NCBI RefSeq assembly: GCF_026016325.1
Contig: NZ_CP087203.1
Location: forward strand, 4,588,001 to 4,652,000
DNA: 64,000 nt
Source of the DNA: Pseudomonas sp. B21-056
GTDB lineage: Bacteria > Pseudomonadota > Gammaproteobacteria > Pseudomonadales > Pseudomonadaceae
Direction of reading: 5' to 3'
Shown: one piece after another, positions 62,725-64,000 of the stretch
How positions within the stretch are numbered: the first letter of the stretch is position 1
Layout: every line of letters begins with the position of its first letter
Position numbers and translations under genes: made by a program
The notes under the pieces: model-generated
Told to the model about the DNA's origin: nothing
Database searches by the model: none
Seen by the model: only the letters and a program-made list of their open reading frames with translations

Positions 62725-63609
62725 TTACTTCTTCATTTCCCAGCCAGTCAGCTCGGCCAGGGCCTTGCCGATGTCTGCCAGCGAACGCACGGTTTTCACG
62801 CCTGCGTCTTGCAGAGCAGCGAATTTCTCGTCTGCAGTGCCTTTGCCGCCAGAGATGATTGCACCCGCATGGCCCATGCGCTTGCCCGGAGGAGCAGTCA
62901 CACCTGCGATGTAGGAAACAACCGGCTTGGTCACGTTTGCCTTGATGTAGGCAGCCGCTTCTTCTTCAGCCGAACCGCCGATCTCACCGATCATGACGAT
63001 CGCTTCGGTCTTCGGGTCTTCCTGGAACAGCTTCAGGATGTCGATGAAGTTCGAACCCGGGATCGGGTCACCGCCGATGCCGACGCAAGTCGACTGACCG
63101 AAACCGGCGTCAGTGGTCTGCTTAACAGCTTCGTAGGTCAGGGTGCCGGAACGGGAAACGATACCGACCTTGCCTGGCAAGTGAATGTGACCTGGCATGA
63201 TGCCGATCTTGCATTCGCCTGGAGTGATCACGCCTGGGCAGTTAGGGCCGATCAGGGTGATACCCAGCTCGTCGCACTTGACCTTGGCTTCCAGCATGTC
63301 GATGGTCGGGATGCCTTCGGTGATGCACACGATCAGCTTGATGCCGCCGAACGCCGCTTCAAGGATGGAATCCTTGCAGAACGGAGCTGGAACGTAGATC
63401 ACGCTGGCGGTGGCGCCAGTGGCTGCAACAGCGTCCTTGACGGTGTTGAAGACAGGCAGGCCCAGATGCTCGGTGCCGCCCTTGCCAGGCGTTACGCCGC
63501 CAACCATCTTGGTGCCGTATTCGATGGCTTGCTGGGTGTGGAAACTACCTTGCGAACCGGTAATACCCTGGCAGATAACCTTGGTGTCTTTATTGATCAG
63601 GACGCTCAT
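62725..63609 (-). CDS. sucD: Succinyl-CoA synthetase alpha subunit
   Basis: A 294-residue subunit of normal length. [19 protein letters not shown] is the CoA-binding loop, [20 protein letters not shown] is the family signature, and the phosphorylated histidine lies in [13 protein letters not shown]. With SucC it makes ATP or GTP from succinyl-CoA in the TCA cycle. Its ATG shares one base with the sucC stop. Confidence 0.98.
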   Translation of the reverse strand: MSVLINKDTKVICQGITGSQGSFHTQQAIEYGTKMVGGVTPGKGGTEHLGLPVFNTVKDAVAATGATASVIYVPAPFCKDSILEAAFGGIKLIVCITEGIPTIDMLEAKVKCDELGITLIGPNCPGVITPGECKIGIMPGHIHLPGKVGIVSRSGTLTYEAVKQTTDAGFGQSTCVGIGGDPIPGSNFIDILKLFQEDPKTEAIVMIGEIGGSAEEEAAAYIKANVTKPVVSYIAGVTAPPGKRMGHAGAIISGGKGTADEKFAALQDAGVKTVRSLADIGKALAELTGWEMKK

Positions 63610-64000
63610 TATTTGCCCTCCGCAGCTTTAACGACTTGTTGAGCAGCGTCGGTCAGGCTGGTAGCAGCGATGATGTTCAAACCGCTTTCTGCCAGTACTT
63701 TAGCGCCCAGCTCAGCGTTGTTGCCTTCAAGGCGAACAACAACCGGGATTTTCACGCCTACTTCTTTCACGGCGCCGATGATGCCTTCGGCAATCATGTC
63801 GCAACGAACGATGCCGCCGAAGATGTTGACCAGTACTGCAGCGACATTGGTGTCGGACAGGATGATCTTGAACGCTTCGGTCACACGTTCCTTGGTAGCA
63901 CCACCGCCCACGTCGAGGAAGTTGGCTGGCTTGCCGCCGTGCAGGTTGACGATGTCCATGGTACCCATGGCCAGGCCGGCACCGTTGACCATGCAGCCGA
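63609..64000 (-). CDS. sucC: Succinyl-CoA synthetase beta subunit, 3' part only
   Basis: The last 130 or so residues of SucC. The frame continues past the window edge (Gly-Cys-Met-Val-Asn-Gly-Ala-Gly). [27 protein letters not shown] is the conserved nucleotide/CoA-side motif, and [17 protein letters not shown] and [14 protein letters not shown] are typical of the C-terminal domain. It overlaps sucD by one base. Confidence 0.97.

Overview
The window reads as chromosome of a fluorescent-group Pseudomonas. This rests on gene order (comEC-exbB-exbD-lpxK; fabB-fabA-hybrid kinase-binding protein-TonB receptor-gpsA, the order I recall from P. aeruginosa PA1609-PA1614), GC-rich codon use, and many copies of Pseudomonas-type REP sequences between genes. 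Nearly all of it is ordinary core genome. No integrase, transposase, phage gene or CRISPR array was seen.

Region by region. 1-8.2 kb: lipid A kinase LpxK with an ExbB/ExbD proton channel and the DNA-uptake channel ComEC on the minus strand, a DUF2062 membrane protein, an ABC-2 exporter pair and a glutathione transferase. 8.2-11.2 kb: a FadE-type acyl-CoA dehydrogenase and a small conserved protein. 11.4-26.2 kb: a complete tight-adherence (Tad/Flp) pilus locus. The secretin rcpA, a TPR lipoprotein and a DUF3613 protein lie on the plus strand. Facing them on the minus strand are two Flp pilins, prepilin peptidase, an AAA+ ATPase, CpaB/RcpC, TadG-like, two TadE-like pseudopilins, TadZ, TadA, TadB and TadC. 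An AraC-type regulator with a receiver-like front half is divergent from the pilins, across three near-repeats spaced about 20 bp. The convergence point is packed with REPs.

26.2-28.4 kb is an AT-richer patch with a 27-residue membrane peptide and two related DUF1266 membrane proteins. It abuts a tandem duplication of tRNA-Glu/tRNA-Gly with a strong promoter. 29-36.7 kb: a membrane-anchored coiled-coil protein, a chemoreceptor, a MocR regulator, an SDR, a CurA-like oxidoreductase and pyrF. 36.9-39.6 kb: an OmpR-type two-component system with a proline-rich sensor, followed by a five-EF-hand XopAW-like protein. 39.8-46.3 kb: AI-2E/PerM permease, a 27-codon ORF coupled to a DUF4892 protein, two alpha/beta hydrolases, a thioesterase, sixA, DUF4389 and gpsA. 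46.5-53.4 kb: TonB receptor, periplasmic binding protein and hybrid histidine kinase, then fabA-fabB. 53.7-64 kb: an amidohydrolase, pirin, dienelactone hydrolase, htpG with a sigma-32-like promoter, two coupled hotdog thioesterases, a small lipoprotein, DUF599, brnQ, and sucD with the 3' part of sucC.

The main accessory system is the Tad pilus, with its own peptidase, regulator and an extra AAA+ ATPase. The least explained items are that ATPase, the near-repeats, the tiny-peptide/DUF1266 patch, the TonB receptor-binding protein-kinase module and the EF-hand protein behind the two-component system. All functions are read from sequence by eye; no database search was run.
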